Positions 17,112 through 26,134 of a DNA stretch of 45,606 bases are shown here, one piece after another. The stretch spans positions 1-45,606 of the forward strand of contig JAGAYF010000066.1 in assembly GCA_017940605.1 (NCBI GenBank), given 5' to 3'. Positions within the stretch are counted from its first letter, which is position 1. The number at the start of each line of letters is the position of its first letter. Both the position numbers and the translations under genes were made by a program. The DNA is from Bacteroidaceae bacterium. GTDB taxonomy: Bacteria > Bacteroidota > Bacteroidia > Bacteroidales > Bacteroidaceae. The notes under the pieces were generated by a model. The model ran no database searches. It saw only the letters and a program-made list of their open reading frames with translations, and had not been told where the DNA came from.

Positions 17112-19070
17112 ATGGATTTCACATACACCATTTTCATTCTCTTACTGCCATTCCTCTCTTTTCTGCTGTTAGGATTGGCAGGCAAATGGATGAGCCACCG
17201 CACCGCCGGCCTCATTGGAACATCCGTCCTTGCCATTGTGACCATCCTTTCTTACTATACCGCATTCCAGTATTTTGGAGGACAACGCATTGAGGGCATC
17301 TATCCCACGTACATTCCATATAATACTTGTTGGCTTCCGTTTACCGAGACATTGCACTTTGACATCGGCATCATGCTGGACCCCATAGCGGTCATGATGC
17401 TCATTGTCATCAGTACGGTCTCACTCATGGTCCATATTTATTCATTTGGATACATGCATGGCGAACGCGGATTCCAACGCTACTATGCCTATCTGAGTCT
17501 TTTTACCATGTCCATGTTAGGCTTGGTTGTTGCAACAAACATATTCCAAATGTATCTCTTCTGGGAATTGGTCGGTGTTTGTTCCTACCTGCTCATCGGC
17601 TTCTACTATACGCAAAAAGCCGCAGTTGCAGCCAGCAAGAAAGCATTCATTGTCACTCGTTTTGCCGACTTGGGTTTTCTCATCGGTATTCTTTTCTACG
17701 GATACTACACAGGTTCATTCAGTTTCGACTTTACGAATACGGCCGTTTACCTCAACAACGCATTACCTGGCGTAGGTGCGGAATACGGCAAAGCCATTGC
17801 AGGCGCAGGCTTCATACTTCCAACAGCCTTATTCCTTATGTTTATTGGTGGAGCGGGCAAGAGTGCCATGTTCCCCTTGCACATCTGGCTTCCTGATGCC
17901 ATGGAAGGCCCAACTCCGGTGAGTGCACTCATCCATGCCGCCACTATGGTCGTTGCCGGTGTGTTCCAGGTAGCCCGCATGTTTCCATTATGGATACAAT
18001 ACGCCCCTGACACCCTCCACATTGTCGCATGGATTGGGGCATTTACCGCTTTCTACGCAGCAGCCGTAGCATGTGCCCAAAGTGACATCAAGCGCGTACT
18101 CGCATTTTCCACTATTTCCCAGATTGCCTTTATGATGGTAGCCCTTGGCGTATGTTTACCTAAAGGTTCATTCACTGACAACCACGCAAGTTTGGGCTAC
18201 ATGGCATCCATGTTCCATTTATTTACCCATGCCATGTTCAAGGCCACGCTCTTTCTTGGAGCAGGTTGCATCATTCATGCTGTTCACAGCAATGAAATGA
18301 ACATGATGGGAGGCATGCGCAAATACATGCCCATCACACACATCACGTTCCTCATTGCCTGTTTGGCCATTTCAGGTATTCCTCCTTTCAGCGGTTTCTT
18401 CTCCAAGGATGAAATACTTGTTGCTGCGTTCCAATACAGCAGTGTCATGGGATGGATCATGACAGGAATTGCCGCCATGACCGCTTTCTATATGTTCCGT
18501 CTTTACTACGGCATCTTTTGGGGGACTGAGAACAAGGAACATCACACAAAACATGTGCCTCATGAAAGTCCCGTTGTCATGACGCTTCCGCTCATCATAC
18601 TAACTGTGATTACTTGCACATTCGGATGGATACTCCCTGGCACATTTGGCCATTTTGTCAGTGCCACAGGACAGTCCTATCACATTCATCTCGATTGGTC
18701 CGTCGCAGGTACTAGCATTGGTATTGCTCTTATTGCCATCGGCCTTGCCACATGGATATACAGTGGGGTGCGCCAACCTGTTGCAGAAAAGATGAAATCC
18801 ACTTTCCCAGCCTTGCATCGCTGGGCATACCATCGATTCTATCTGGACGAAGTTTACCAGTTTGTCACACATCGCATCATTTTTGCATGCGTAAGCCGTC
18901 CTTTGGCATGGTTTGACAGACACGTAGTCGACGGTTTCTTTAATTTCCTGGCTTGGGGAACTCATGCCACCAGCAATGGAATCAAGACATTGCAAAGCGG
19001 CCGTGTACAACAGTATGCCTTGGTGTTCTTGTTGGGCATATTAATCATTTCATTCATGTTAATTCTTTAA
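17112..19070 (+). CDS. nuoL: NADH-quinone oxidoreductase subunit L
   Basis: 652 residues, slightly longer than the E. coli subunit. It is the distal antiporter-like proton channel with a long lateral helix. Key stretches: LFWELVGVCSYLLIGFYYT with the conserved Glu, FPLHIWLPDAMEGPTPVSALIHAATMV, the lysine-containing DIKRVLAFSTISQIAFMM, and ISGIPPFSGFFSKDEIL. The C-terminal third carries the hydrophilic linker and the final transmembrane anchor (QYALVFLLGILIISFMLIL). It starts 26 bp after nuoK and ends 13 bp before nuoM. Confidence 0.97.
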   Translation: MDFTYTIFILLLPFLSFLLLGLAGKWMSHRTAGLIGTSVLAIVTILSYYTAFQYFGGQRIEGIYPTYIPYNTCWLPFTETLHFDIGIMLDPIAVMMLIVISTVSLMVHIYSFGYMHGERGFQRYYAYLSLFTMSMLGLVVATNIFQMYLFWELVGVCSYLLIGFYYTQKAAVAASKKAFIVTRFADLGFLIGILFYGYYTGSFSFDFTNTAVYLNNALPGVGAEYGKAIAGAGFILPTALFLMFIGGAGKSAMFPLHIWLPDAMEGPTPVSALIHAATMVVAGVFQVARMFPLWIQYAPDTLHIVAWIGAFTAFYAAAVACAQSDIKRVLAFSTISQIAFMMVALGVCLPKGSFTDNHASLGYMASMFHLFTHAMFKATLFLGAGCIIHAVHSNEMNMMGGMRKYMPITHITFLIACLAISGIPPFSGFFSKDEILVAAFQYSSVMGWIMTGIAAMTAFYMFRLYYGIFWGTENKEHHTKHVPHESPVVMTLPLIILTVITCTFGWILPGTFGHFVSATGQSYHIHLDWSVAGTSIGIALIAIGLATWIYSGVRQPVAEKMKSTFPALHRWAYHRFYLDEVYQFVTHRIIFACVSRPLAWFDRHVVDGFFNFLAWGTHATSNGIKTLQSGRVQQYALVFLLGILIISFMLIL

Positions 19071-19083
19071 TCAACCCACAATT

Positions 19084-20607
19084 ATGAATTTCTTATCTTT
19101 ATTTGTACTTGTTCCGTTACTTATGCTTTTAGGCCTTTGGCTCGTTCAAGGCCAAAAGGGAATCCGTACCGTCATGGTTGTGGGCAGTTCCATCTTATTG
19201 GCTATGTCCATTGCCCTCACTATCCAGTTTCTCTTGGATCGTGCGAGTGGCATTGATGCAGAAATGTTATACACAGCCAGCTTTACTTGGTTTGAACCAT
19301 TACATATCCAGTATGCTGTAGGTGTCGACGGCATTTCAGTCGCCATGCTTTTGCTGTCAGGCGTTATCGTCTTCACTGGCACATTTGTGTCTTGGGACAT
19401 GTGCAAGGAATACTTCCTATGGTTTACATTGCTTTCCATGGGCGTATTCGGATTCTTCATCTCTATTGACATGTTCATGATGTTCATGTTCTATGAGATT
19501 GCATTGATTCCCATGTACCTGCTCATTGGTGTATGGGGTACAGGCCACAAGGAATATTCAGCCATGAAACTTACCCTGATGCTCATGGGAGCTTCGGCAT
19601 TCCTCATGATGGGCATCTTTGGCATATTCTATGGAGCAGGAGGACAGACAATGAACATTCTTGACATTGCCAATCACACTGGTGGTGCTCAGATAATCGA
19701 TTTTTCCAAGCAATGCATTTGGTTTCCCTTTACCTTTTTGGGTTTTGGCGTTCTTGGCGCACTCTTTCCTTTCCACACCTGGAGTCCCGACGGTCATGCA
19801 TCCGCACCTACGGCCGTATCCATGCTCCATGCAGGCGTACTGATGAAACTGGGAGGGTACGGATGCTTCCGTATTGCCATATTCCTCCTACCCGAAGCAG
19901 CCAATGAGCTATCTTGGATTTTCTTAATATTGGCAGGTACGGGTGTTGTCTACGGTGCATTGAGCGCATGCGTACAGACAGACCTCAAATACCTCAATGC
20001 ATACTCGTCGGTATCCCATTGCGGTATGGTGTTGTTTGCCATCCTCATGCTTACAACCACAGCTTCCACGGGTGCTGTTCTCCAAATGCTCAGTCACGGA
20101 CTTATGACCGCCCTTTTCTTTGCCGTCATCGGCATGATATACCATCGCACCCACACCCGCGACATTCGCGAACTCAATGGTCTCATGCGTATAGTACCTT
20201 TCCTCTCCGTAGCATTTGCCATTGCCGGATTGGCCAATTTGGGACTTCCTGGTCTGAGCGGATTTGTAGCAGAAATGACCATATTCGTTGGTTCTTTCCA
20301 GAATGCGGATACCTTCCACCGGGTACTTACCATTTTGGCATGTACTTCCATCGTCGTTGCGGCAGTTTACATCTTGCGCATGATTGGAAAAATCCTCTAT
20401 GGAGAGAATCAGAATGAAGCTCACGCCCGAATTCACGATGCACATTGGGAAGAACGCTTGGCCGTCATTGTCTTGATAGCATGTATCGCAGGCATCGGCC
20501 TTTTCCCCACATGGATTAGTCAGCTCATTCAGGAAAGTGTAGCACCTGTCATTGAACATGTAAAGAATGCAGGGCACATCATTTCTCAAAGCAATCCGTT
20601 TATGTAA
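19084..20607 (+). CDS. nuoM: NADH-quinone oxidoreductase subunit M
   Basis: 507 residues, the normal size. It is an antiporter-like proton-pumping subunit related to MrpD. Conserved parts: FMFYEIALIPMYLLIGVWG with the essential membrane Glu, FPFHTWSPDGHASAPTAVSMLHAGVLMKLGGYG, the lysine helix DLKYLNAYSSVSHCGMV and LGLPGLSGFVAE. The start is the ATG at 19084 after a short AT-rich leader. It lies between nuoL and nuoN as in most complex I operons. Confidence 0.97.
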   Translation: MNFLSLFVLVPLLMLLGLWLVQGQKGIRTVMVVGSSILLAMSIALTIQFLLDRASGIDAEMLYTASFTWFEPLHIQYAVGVDGISVAMLLLSGVIVFTGTFVSWDMCKEYFLWFTLLSMGVFGFFISIDMFMMFMFYEIALIPMYLLIGVWGTGHKEYSAMKLTLMLMGASAFLMMGIFGIFYGAGGQTMNILDIANHTGGAQIIDFSKQCIWFPFTFLGFGVLGALFPFHTWSPDGHASAPTAVSMLHAGVLMKLGGYGCFRIAIFLLPEAANELSWIFLILAGTGVVYGALSACVQTDLKYLNAYSSVSHCGMVLFAILMLTTTASTGAVLQMLSHGLMTALFFAVIGMIYHRTHTRDIRELNGLMRIVPFLSVAFAIAGLANLGLPGLSGFVAEMTIFVGSFQNADTFHRVLTILACTSIVVAAVYILRMIGKILYGENQNEAHARIHDAHWEERLAVIVLIACIAGIGLFPTWISQLIQESVAPVIEHVKNAGHIISQSNPFM

Positions 20608-20646
20608 CAATCCATTGCCACAGAATTCTAAAACTCACAATAATAT

Positions 20647-22101
20647 ATGGACTATTCACAATTTCTCAATATGTTTGACGAGCTTAGCCTATTAGCCGTC
20701 ATTGTGATTATTTTCTTTGCCGACCTCTTTTTGTGCACAGATCGGAAAAGCGGCAAGGCAGGATTCCCCATGGCATTGCCTCCCGTCCTGCTGTTGGCTC
20801 AAACCTTGCTCATCGCATTTTCTCCCTTTGGCAATCGGTTCACATTAGAAACCATCGAGGCCTTCGGTGGCATGTATTTGCTCACACCCTCCATGTCCGT
20901 TGCCAAGATGGTGCTCAATACCGGAACAATTATTGTCTTCCTCATGGCCAGCCAGTGGCTAAAGCGAAGCGAGAACCAATCCAAGCAAGGAGAATTCTAC
21001 CTGCTCACCCTGTCCACTCTGTTGGGCATGTACTTCATGGTTTCCAGCGGCCACTTCCTCATGTTCTTCATAGGATTGGAACTAGCATCCGTCCCCATGA
21101 CTGCCTTGGTCGCATTTACCAAAAAGAACCAGGAAAGTGCCGAATCCGCAGCCAAGTACATCCTGACCGCACTCTTTTCCAGCGGACTCATGCTCTATGG
21201 GCTCTCCTTGATTTACGGAACAACCGGTACGCTCTATTTCTCTCAGCTGCCCTACCTTTTTGATGCCAGCTCCTACATGCAGCTATTGGCACTCGTCTTG
21301 TTTATCAGCGGATTGGGTTTCAAACTCTCGCTCGTTCCCTTCCATCTTTGGACAGCCGACACTTACCAAGGAGCACCCACTACGGTTACCGGATACCTGA
21401 GTGTTATCTCCAAGGGGGCAGCAGCCTTTGTTTTGTTCACGCTCCTTACCAAAGTCTTTTCCACCTTTGCCCATCAGTGGAACGCTATTCTCTTCGGACT
21501 AATCGTCTTGAGCATAACGATTGCCAATATTTTTGCTGTTCGTCAGCAAAACATCAAACGTTTCATGGCCTATTCATCCATTTCACAGGCAGGCTACCTT
21601 GTACTGGGCATCATGGGAGGAACTGGACAGGGATGTGCCGCCATGATGTATTACTTGTTTGTCTACATTGTGGCCAACCTGGGCGTATTTGCTATTATCA
21701 ACGCCATTGAACAGAATCAAGGCAAGACACTCATCAGTGATTACGACGGACTGTACCAGACAAATCCCAAACTGTCCTTCCTCATGACCCTTTGTCTGTT
21801 CTCCTTGGCTGGCATACCGCCATTTGCAGGATTTTTCTCCAAGTTCTTCATTTTCATGGCTGGTTTCAATGCAGGATTTCCTGTCTTGGTGTTCATTGCA
21901 TTGGTCAACACCGTCATATCCTTGTACTACTACCTGCTTATCGTCAAGGCAATGTACATTAAGAAGAATGACCATCCCATTCCAACTTTCCGTACAGACG
22001 CTTCCACCCAGATGAGTCTTACCATGTGCATCCTTGGCGTCGTGTTGGCAGGTATCCTTAGCGGCACATACCAGTTCTTCAATCAGTTATTCAATTTTTG
22101 A
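20647..22101 (+). CDS. nuoN: NADH-quinone oxidoreductase subunit N
   Basis: 484 residues with about 14 membrane helices. It is the third antiporter-like subunit, next to the quinone module. Conserved parts: [69 protein letters not shown] and [17 protein letters not shown]. It is the last gene of the operon; a perfect 17-bp hairpin stands 78 bp downstream, before convergent genes. Confidence 0.97.
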   Translation: MDYSQFLNMFDELSLLAVIVIIFFADLFLCTDRKSGKAGFPMALPPVLLLAQTLLIAFSPFGNRFTLETIEAFGGMYLLTPSMSVAKMVLNTGTIIVFLMASQWLKRSENQSKQGEFYLLTLSTLLGMYFMVSSGHFLMFFIGLELASVPMTALVAFTKKNQESAESAAKYILTALFSSGLMLYGLSLIYGTTGTLYFSQLPYLFDASSYMQLLALVLFISGLGFKLSLVPFHLWTADTYQGAPTTVTGYLSVISKGAAAFVLFTLLTKVFSTFAHQWNAILFGLIVLSITIANIFAVRQQNIKRFMAYSSISQAGYLVLGIMGGTGQGCAAMMYYLFVYIVANLGVFAIINAIEQNQGKTLISDYDGLYQTNPKLSFLMTLCLFSLAGIPPFAGFFSKFFIFMAGFNAGFPVLVFIALVNTVISLYYYLLIVKAMYIKKNDHPIPTFRTDASTQMSLTMCILGVVLAGILSGTYQFFNQLFNF

Positions 22102-22179
22102 ATAAAGTTATAGGATAATTTGAGAACATAGCTACTACATTTGTTGATATACAGACAATCAATTAAAGATATCCCATAC

Positions 22180-22217
22180 CTGAATCCCCACCATCGTATG
22201 CGATGGTGGGGATTCAG
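22180..22217 (+). terminator. Perfect 17-bp hairpin between nuoN and the convergent glycan operon
   Basis: Arms CTGAATCCCCACCATCG (22180-22196) and its exact reverse complement (22201-22217) enclose a 4-nt TATG loop. The hairpin lies between the ends of two convergent operons and could act in both directions. There is no uninterrupted T-tract after it on either strand, so it may stabilise 3' ends rather than be a classic intrinsic terminator. Confidence 0.7.
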
Positions 22218-22309
22218 CTTACTATCTTTCCCATGTTACGAGCCTTATTCCAAGAATTGCTCTACCCTACATTCCCCTTAACTCATGCCCCAGCCGCTGA
22301 AGCCAACAA

Positions 22310-23356
22310 TTATATCTTGAAATACTTCAACTTCCACCGCAGTTTCAGTTTACGGACCAGGTTCAAGGGCTTTCTCTTCATCCTTCCTTGATAATGCTGT
22401 ACGAAATCGTCCACTGCATCCAACACGCGAGCCGAATTTTTTCCATCGCGGTGGGCTTCATGGAAAGACGTATACTTGCGTATCTCACTCATTAACGATT
22501 CCGGCCTCAACAAAGCCCGCTCAATGGCTGGACCAACCTCTTCTTCCTTCAGCACATCTATCAGATGTGGGCCAGGATGCGTATTGCAAAAAGTAACCAC
22601 CGGCTTGTCCAGCATCATATATTCCACCATGATACTGGACGAGTCACACAACATTACATCAGAACAGCGAAATATTTCCAGACTCTTGTTGACCTTGGAA
22701 AATTCCACATTGTCGTGTCGGGCTGCCATCCGTTCATATTGTTCAATCAACTGGGCATCGTCCAATTTGGGATGGAATGTGATAATCCATTTCCATGGAT
22801 ATTGCGTAGCCAAGCTATCTATTGTCGGCAATAGTTTCCATGCTGACGTAATACCTTTCGTAAATGTGGTAGAATAAAGAACAGTTGGCACTTCCCTGCG
22901 CGGTTCGGGGGGCAGCAGCGGGTCAAAGAAAGCATCCATCTCGCACCAACCCGTTTCATAGATTTTGAAATAGCCTTTTTCCTCTGACAATTCTGTAAAA
23001 TAGGGCGTGCTGCTTTCTCCTTGCGTACAGTAAATGTCGAACCACCCTCTTATAGTAAAGTGATCATCTTTCTTTTCAATGCGTTTACGAATAGGATATC
23101 CGTGAAACACAGCGACCTTCACACCCGGAAAGAAGTCATAGACATAATTGCCCGGTGCAAAGACGGCTTCGGGATTGTATTCCATGACCTCCTCAATGGT
23201 TTCAGCCAACTGCTCACCTGGCAGTAACATATTGGGACAGGTTTCCTCCAAAAACCACTTCACTTCGTCACCACGTCTCCATATCTCTTTTTGCAATGGA
23301 CGCAGTATCGTATAGGAATAGCTCAATGTAGCAAAAAACAAATAGTGCCTACCCAT
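22310..23356 (-). CDS. CDP-glycerol glycerophosphotransferase-like glycosyltransferase
   Basis: 348 residues. The GT-B-like layout resembles the CDP-glycerol:glycerophosphate glycerophosphotransferase family. An N-terminal half contains AVFAPGNYVYDFFPGVKVAVFHGYPI. The C-terminal half contains WIITFHPKLDD, SDVMLCDSSSIMVEYMMLDKPVVTF and the basic tail KRKPLNLVRKLKLRWKLKYFKI, which may hold the protein to the inner face of the membrane. The substrate in a Gram-negative host is uncertain; modification of LPS core, capsule or another surface glycan is likely. It follows the kinase gene after 6 bp, so the two are one transcription unit. Confidence 0.75.
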   Translation of the reverse strand: MGRHYLFFATLSYSYTILRPLQKEIWRRGDEVKWFLEETCPNMLLPGEQLAETIEEVMEYNPEAVFAPGNYVYDFFPGVKVAVFHGYPIRKRIEKKDDHFTIRGWFDIYCTQGESSTPYFTELSEEKGYFKIYETGWCEMDAFFDPLLPPEPRREVPTVLYSTTFTKGITSAWKLLPTIDSLATQYPWKWIITFHPKLDDAQLIEQYERMAARHDNVEFSKVNKSLEIFRCSDVMLCDSSSIMVEYMMLDKPVVTFCNTHPGPHLIDVLKEEEVGPAIERALLRPESLMSEIRKYTSFHEAHRDGKNSARVLDAVDDFVQHYQGRMKRKPLNLVRKLKLRWKLKYFKI

Positions 23357-23362
23357 GCCTTC

Positions 23363-24112
23363 TTACAGTTCTAATTTGAATTTAACACGGTGTTTCTGGG
23401 AAAAACGTGTCCAAAAGGCCGCACGTGCCTCCAGCGCAATCCTTTCTGCCTCCTCTTGATTGAAACCACGCGCCTTGGCATACTCATGTACCACCAACAG
23501 GAAAAAACGCTTAGGCCCCCAAAGGCGCTTCAGATTGGAGCATCCATGCTTCAAGTCCACAGGGCCGAAATCCATGCGGTTGATATCAACAAGGGAAAAG
23601 CGGTATTGGCCTGCAGCATCCTTTTCCCACAGAATATTTCCAGGCGAATAGTCACGGTGCAGAATTCCATTTTCATGCAAACGAGCCGTATACTGCGCAA
23701 GGGATACGGCAATATCCTCGTATGTTCCCTCCTGCGCATCGCCCAATTCATACATTCTGTGCCCATAAGGACATTGCACGGTAACAAGGTAGCTTTCCCT
23801 TAAGATTCCCGTCTTCCTGCGCTCCATATAGGCAATCGCTTCGGGGGTTTCAATCCCCTTGCCACGCAAAACAGAGGAATACATATATGCCCTATAACCT
23901 TTAGGCTTTCTGATACCTATGGAATAGATCAGTGCATTGATGCCCTTGGGCGCATGGTAACGTTTCGCATTGATGACCGTTCCATCGAGTGCATGAAAAA
24001 TCTTGATAACGTTGCGACTAACGTGGATAGCCGTACCCTCATGGTCAAATATATTGGGTATTTCCTCAATATATTCCTGGAGATATCTGTATTTTTCGTT
24101 TAGGATATTCAT
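23363..24112 (-). CDS. WaaP/Kdo-kinase-like LPS kinase
   Basis: 249 residues. The protein-kinase-like core is clear: LHRDYSPGNILW gives the catalytic Asp154 and Asn159, and VDINRMDFG gives the metal-binding Asp176. This arrangement is that of the lipopolysaccharide kinase (Kdo/WaaP, InaA) family, which phosphorylates sugars of the LPS inner core. The N-terminal part contains VINAKRYHAPKGINALIYS, with lysines suited to ATP binding. The exact sugar is not known. A strong -7 element ends only about 10 bp before the ATG, so the mRNA may be nearly leaderless. The partner downstream is the glycerophosphotransferase-like gene. Confidence 0.82.
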   Translation of the reverse strand: MNILNEKYRYLQEYIEEIPNIFDHEGTAIHVSRNVIKIFHALDGTVINAKRYHAPKGINALIYSIGIRKPKGYRAYMYSSVLRGKGIETPEAIAYMERRKTGILRESYLVTVQCPYGHRMYELGDAQEGTYEDIAVSLAQYTARLHENGILHRDYSPGNILWEKDAAGQYRFSLVDINRMDFGPVDLKHGCSNLKRLWGPKRFFLLVVHEYAKARGFNQEEAERIALEARAAFWTRFSQKHRVKFKLEL

Positions 24113-24121
24113 CGTTTCAAT

Positions 24122-24130
24122 GCAAAGGTA
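24122..24130 (-). promoter_or_regulatory. -7 box for the LPS kinase operon
   Basis: On the minus strand this reads TACCTTTGC, an exact match to TAnnTTTGC. The start of transcription would be near 24116, only 4 or so bases before the ATG at 24112. No convincing -33 element is visible. Confidence 0.6.
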
Positions 24131-24176
24131 AGCATTTCTTTTCTATCACGGCTATGCTATTATCTAAAAAACGCGA

Positions 24177-24428
24177 TTAGCGTCGAAATCGTTCCTTCAA
24201 CCGTTTTATTCCCTCAACGCCCAGAATGGTGAGACCGGCATACTGGCAAATCTTGGCCAATCCGAACAGGACAAACCACAGTATACCTTTCGCCTCTGCA
24301 CCAATAGGCAGCAACATTTGGGCAAAAGAAAGAATATAGAAAGGAATGCACATGAACAATACGATCACTCCCGTACGGAAAGAGAGACTCCCGAGACACA
24401 ACTTCATGTTGTCAAGCATTTTTTTCAT
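24177..24428 (-). CDS. Small membrane protein coupled to ccsA, unknown function
   Basis: 83 residues. Two hydrophobic helices (about 16-40 and 46-70) separate a basic N-terminus from a basic C-terminal tail (EGIKRLKERFRR). The start codon overlaps the ccsA stop by 4 bp (ATGA arrangement), which argues that it is a real gene translated with ccsA. It is the last gene of the nrf cluster. I do not recognise a named family. Position suggests a role linked to cytochrome c assembly or to the NrfHA complex, but this is inference only. Confidence 0.65.
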   Translation of the reverse strand: MKKMLDNMKLCLGSLSFRTGVIVLFMCIPFYILSFAQMLLPIGAEAKGILWFVLFGLAKICQYAGLTILGVEGIKRLKERFRR

Positions 24429-25237
24429 TTCATAGAGGTACTATAGGTGTGAACACTCGATCCCTGATCCGAAGGCAGGTAATTAATTCCCCACCAAGTT
24501 ACTTGTAACAACAGGAATCCCGCAATAAGCAACCACATAGCCAAACGGGGCTTGTGCGACGGCAGCAAACGGTAGTGGATGTAGCCAAGGTAGGCCAGCC
24601 AAGTAACAGCAGCCCACGTCTCCTTAGGATCCCACGACCAATAATGTCCCCATGCCTCCTTTGCCCACAGAGCACCAAACAGCATACCAACTGTAAGAAA
24701 GCACAAACCTGCATACACAAGGTTATCAAGAGACAGGTAAAAGTCAACCGGGACACTCTTTTTTTCCGCATTTTTTCTCTTTCCTCTGACCAGAAGCCAA
24801 ACTGCCACCATCATTGCAGCACCCAAAAGAGCATAGGAAAACATATAAACAATGACATGGGGTGCGAACCATGGACTTTGCAAGGCAGGCATTAGCATCT
24901 TTGAGTGTATTTCGGGCTTGAGAATATTGATGCACACGAACACCAGTGCCAACAACGAGGAGAAAGAGAGTATCCACTTGTAGTGCCAACGGATGTAAAC
25001 AATAAGTCCTGCCAGGGGGAGGAAAAACGAGTACCACAGGCGCGTCTCACCCATCGTTCTCAAGGGCGGCCGTTCCAAGGAATGCCACATCAGCATGATA
25101 TAGGCAAAGAAGACCAACAAACCTATAACAGTAAGACAACAAGCCATGGTGCGACGCATACTCCATGCCGCCCATGCACCGGCAGCCCACAGTAGAACTG
25201 ACACAACAGCAAAATACACGAAATATTCCCAAGTCAT
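24425..25237 (-). CDS. ccsA: Cytochrome c biogenesis protein CcsA (heme handling, system II)
   Basis: 270 residues with about eight membrane helices. The tryptophan-rich WWD-type region is visible at about 191-208 (WAKEAWGHYWSWDPKETW), followed by AVTWLAYLGYIHYRLL with a conserved histidine. Another candidate heme-ligating histidine is H127 in WFAPHVIVYMFSYALLG. CcsA carries heme to the periplasmic side and presents it for attachment to CXXCH motifs. It follows the ResB-like gene after 6 bp and serves the NrfA/NrfH multiheme proteins encoded upstream. Confidence 0.92.
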   Translation of the reverse strand: MTWEYFVYFAVVSVLLWAAGAWAAWSMRRTMACCLTVIGLLVFFAYIMLMWHSLERPPLRTMGETRLWYSFFLPLAGLIVYIRWHYKWILSFSSLLALVFVCINILKPEIHSKMLMPALQSPWFAPHVIVYMFSYALLGAAMMVAVWLLVRGKRKNAEKKSVPVDFYLSLDNLVYAGLCFLTVGMLFGALWAKEAWGHYWSWDPKETWAAVTWLAYLGYIHYRLLPSHKPRLAMWLLIAGFLLLQVTWWGINYLPSDQGSSVHTYSTSMK

Positions 25238-25243
25238 ACCAAC

Positions 25244-26134
25244 CTACTCCTTACCTCTTTTGTTCCTTACACCTACCACAAACATACAGACCGCTCCCAA
25301 TAACATCATCCATATACCCACATAGACGGCGGGCAGCCATGGATCACGCACTAATTCCAGAATACTGGTCTTGCTTTGGACGCCCATTGACGTATCATAG
25401 CCGTACTGGTATATCTTCCAGCCCTCCACTTCGACAGGATGATTCACGTCTACAGTGGCCGAAAAGTTCTTGCCGCTTTTTGTAAGGACAATAATATCAG
25501 AGGCAAAGCGGCGGGGAGAACCGTCGTCATACTGTTCCATGATAAATTGCTTCAGTTCTATGGCTATAGGTAGTTCCACTATCGTTCCTTCCGGCCTCAA
25601 TGCCCGCCACTCTGGCTCATCTGCAACAGTTATCATCTTCAGCCGTTGCATGTCTGCACTGCCAAGGGTGGCACAAACGAGGGAAATGAACAATCCCAGA
25701 TGGATGAGCAGAAACGGAATGTCGCGCCGCAACTGAAAGTGCCGTAGTCGCCGAAGGACAACCAAAGAAAGGATGACGGCCAGCCACACATAGATAAGGA
25801 CAAACGGCCAGAAAGTAAGCATGTTGTTGATCCATGTTCCATTCACAGTCTGCCGCGTCAGCCCCATTATGGCAGTCAGCACAACAGCATAGCAGAGTGC
25901 GGGAACTGCCGCGTGCGTTGTGCCCATGAAGCGCAAAGCATATACACGCCTTTGCAGTAGAAAGGCCATCACCAGCAGGATTAGCAGGACAGCCAACACA
26001 ATGATATTGACTGGCCATGCCAAGGCCTCCCACACAACAGGACCGACAACCAGTTCGAGCATCAGTCCTGTGACAATCAAACCTCCGCCAATGAGGAATC
26101 CCTCATTCAGCTTCCAAGGTTTAGTCCACATCAA
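25244..26134 (-). CDS. ResB-like cytochrome c biogenesis protein
   Basis: 296 residues. Three hydrophobic helices lie in the first 120 residues, a fourth at about 135-155, then a periplasmic domain of about 110 residues (ADMQRLKMITVADEPEW... to KIYQYGYDTSMG), and a final helix (VGIWMMLLGAVCMFVVGV). This is the layout of the ResB/Ccs1 component that partners with CcsA in system II cytochrome c maturation. It is shorter than the classical ResB of Gram-positive bacteria. Its start overlaps the nrfA stop by 4 bp, so the heme-attachment genes are tied to nitrite reductase expression. Confidence 0.87.
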   Translation of the reverse strand: MMWTKPWKLNEGFLIGGGLIVTGLMLELVVGPVVWEALAWPVNIIVLAVLLILLVMAFLLQRRVYALRFMGTTHAAVPALCYAVVLTAIMGLTRQTVNGTWINNMLTFWPFVLIYVWLAVILSLVVLRRLRHFQLRRDIPFLLIHLGLFISLVCATLGSADMQRLKMITVADEPEWRALRPEGTIVELPIAIELKQFIMEQYDDGSPRRFASDIIVLTKSGKNFSATVDVNHPVEVEGWKIYQYGYDTSMGVQSKTSILELVRDPWLPAVYVGIWMMLLGAVCMFVVGVRNKRGKE

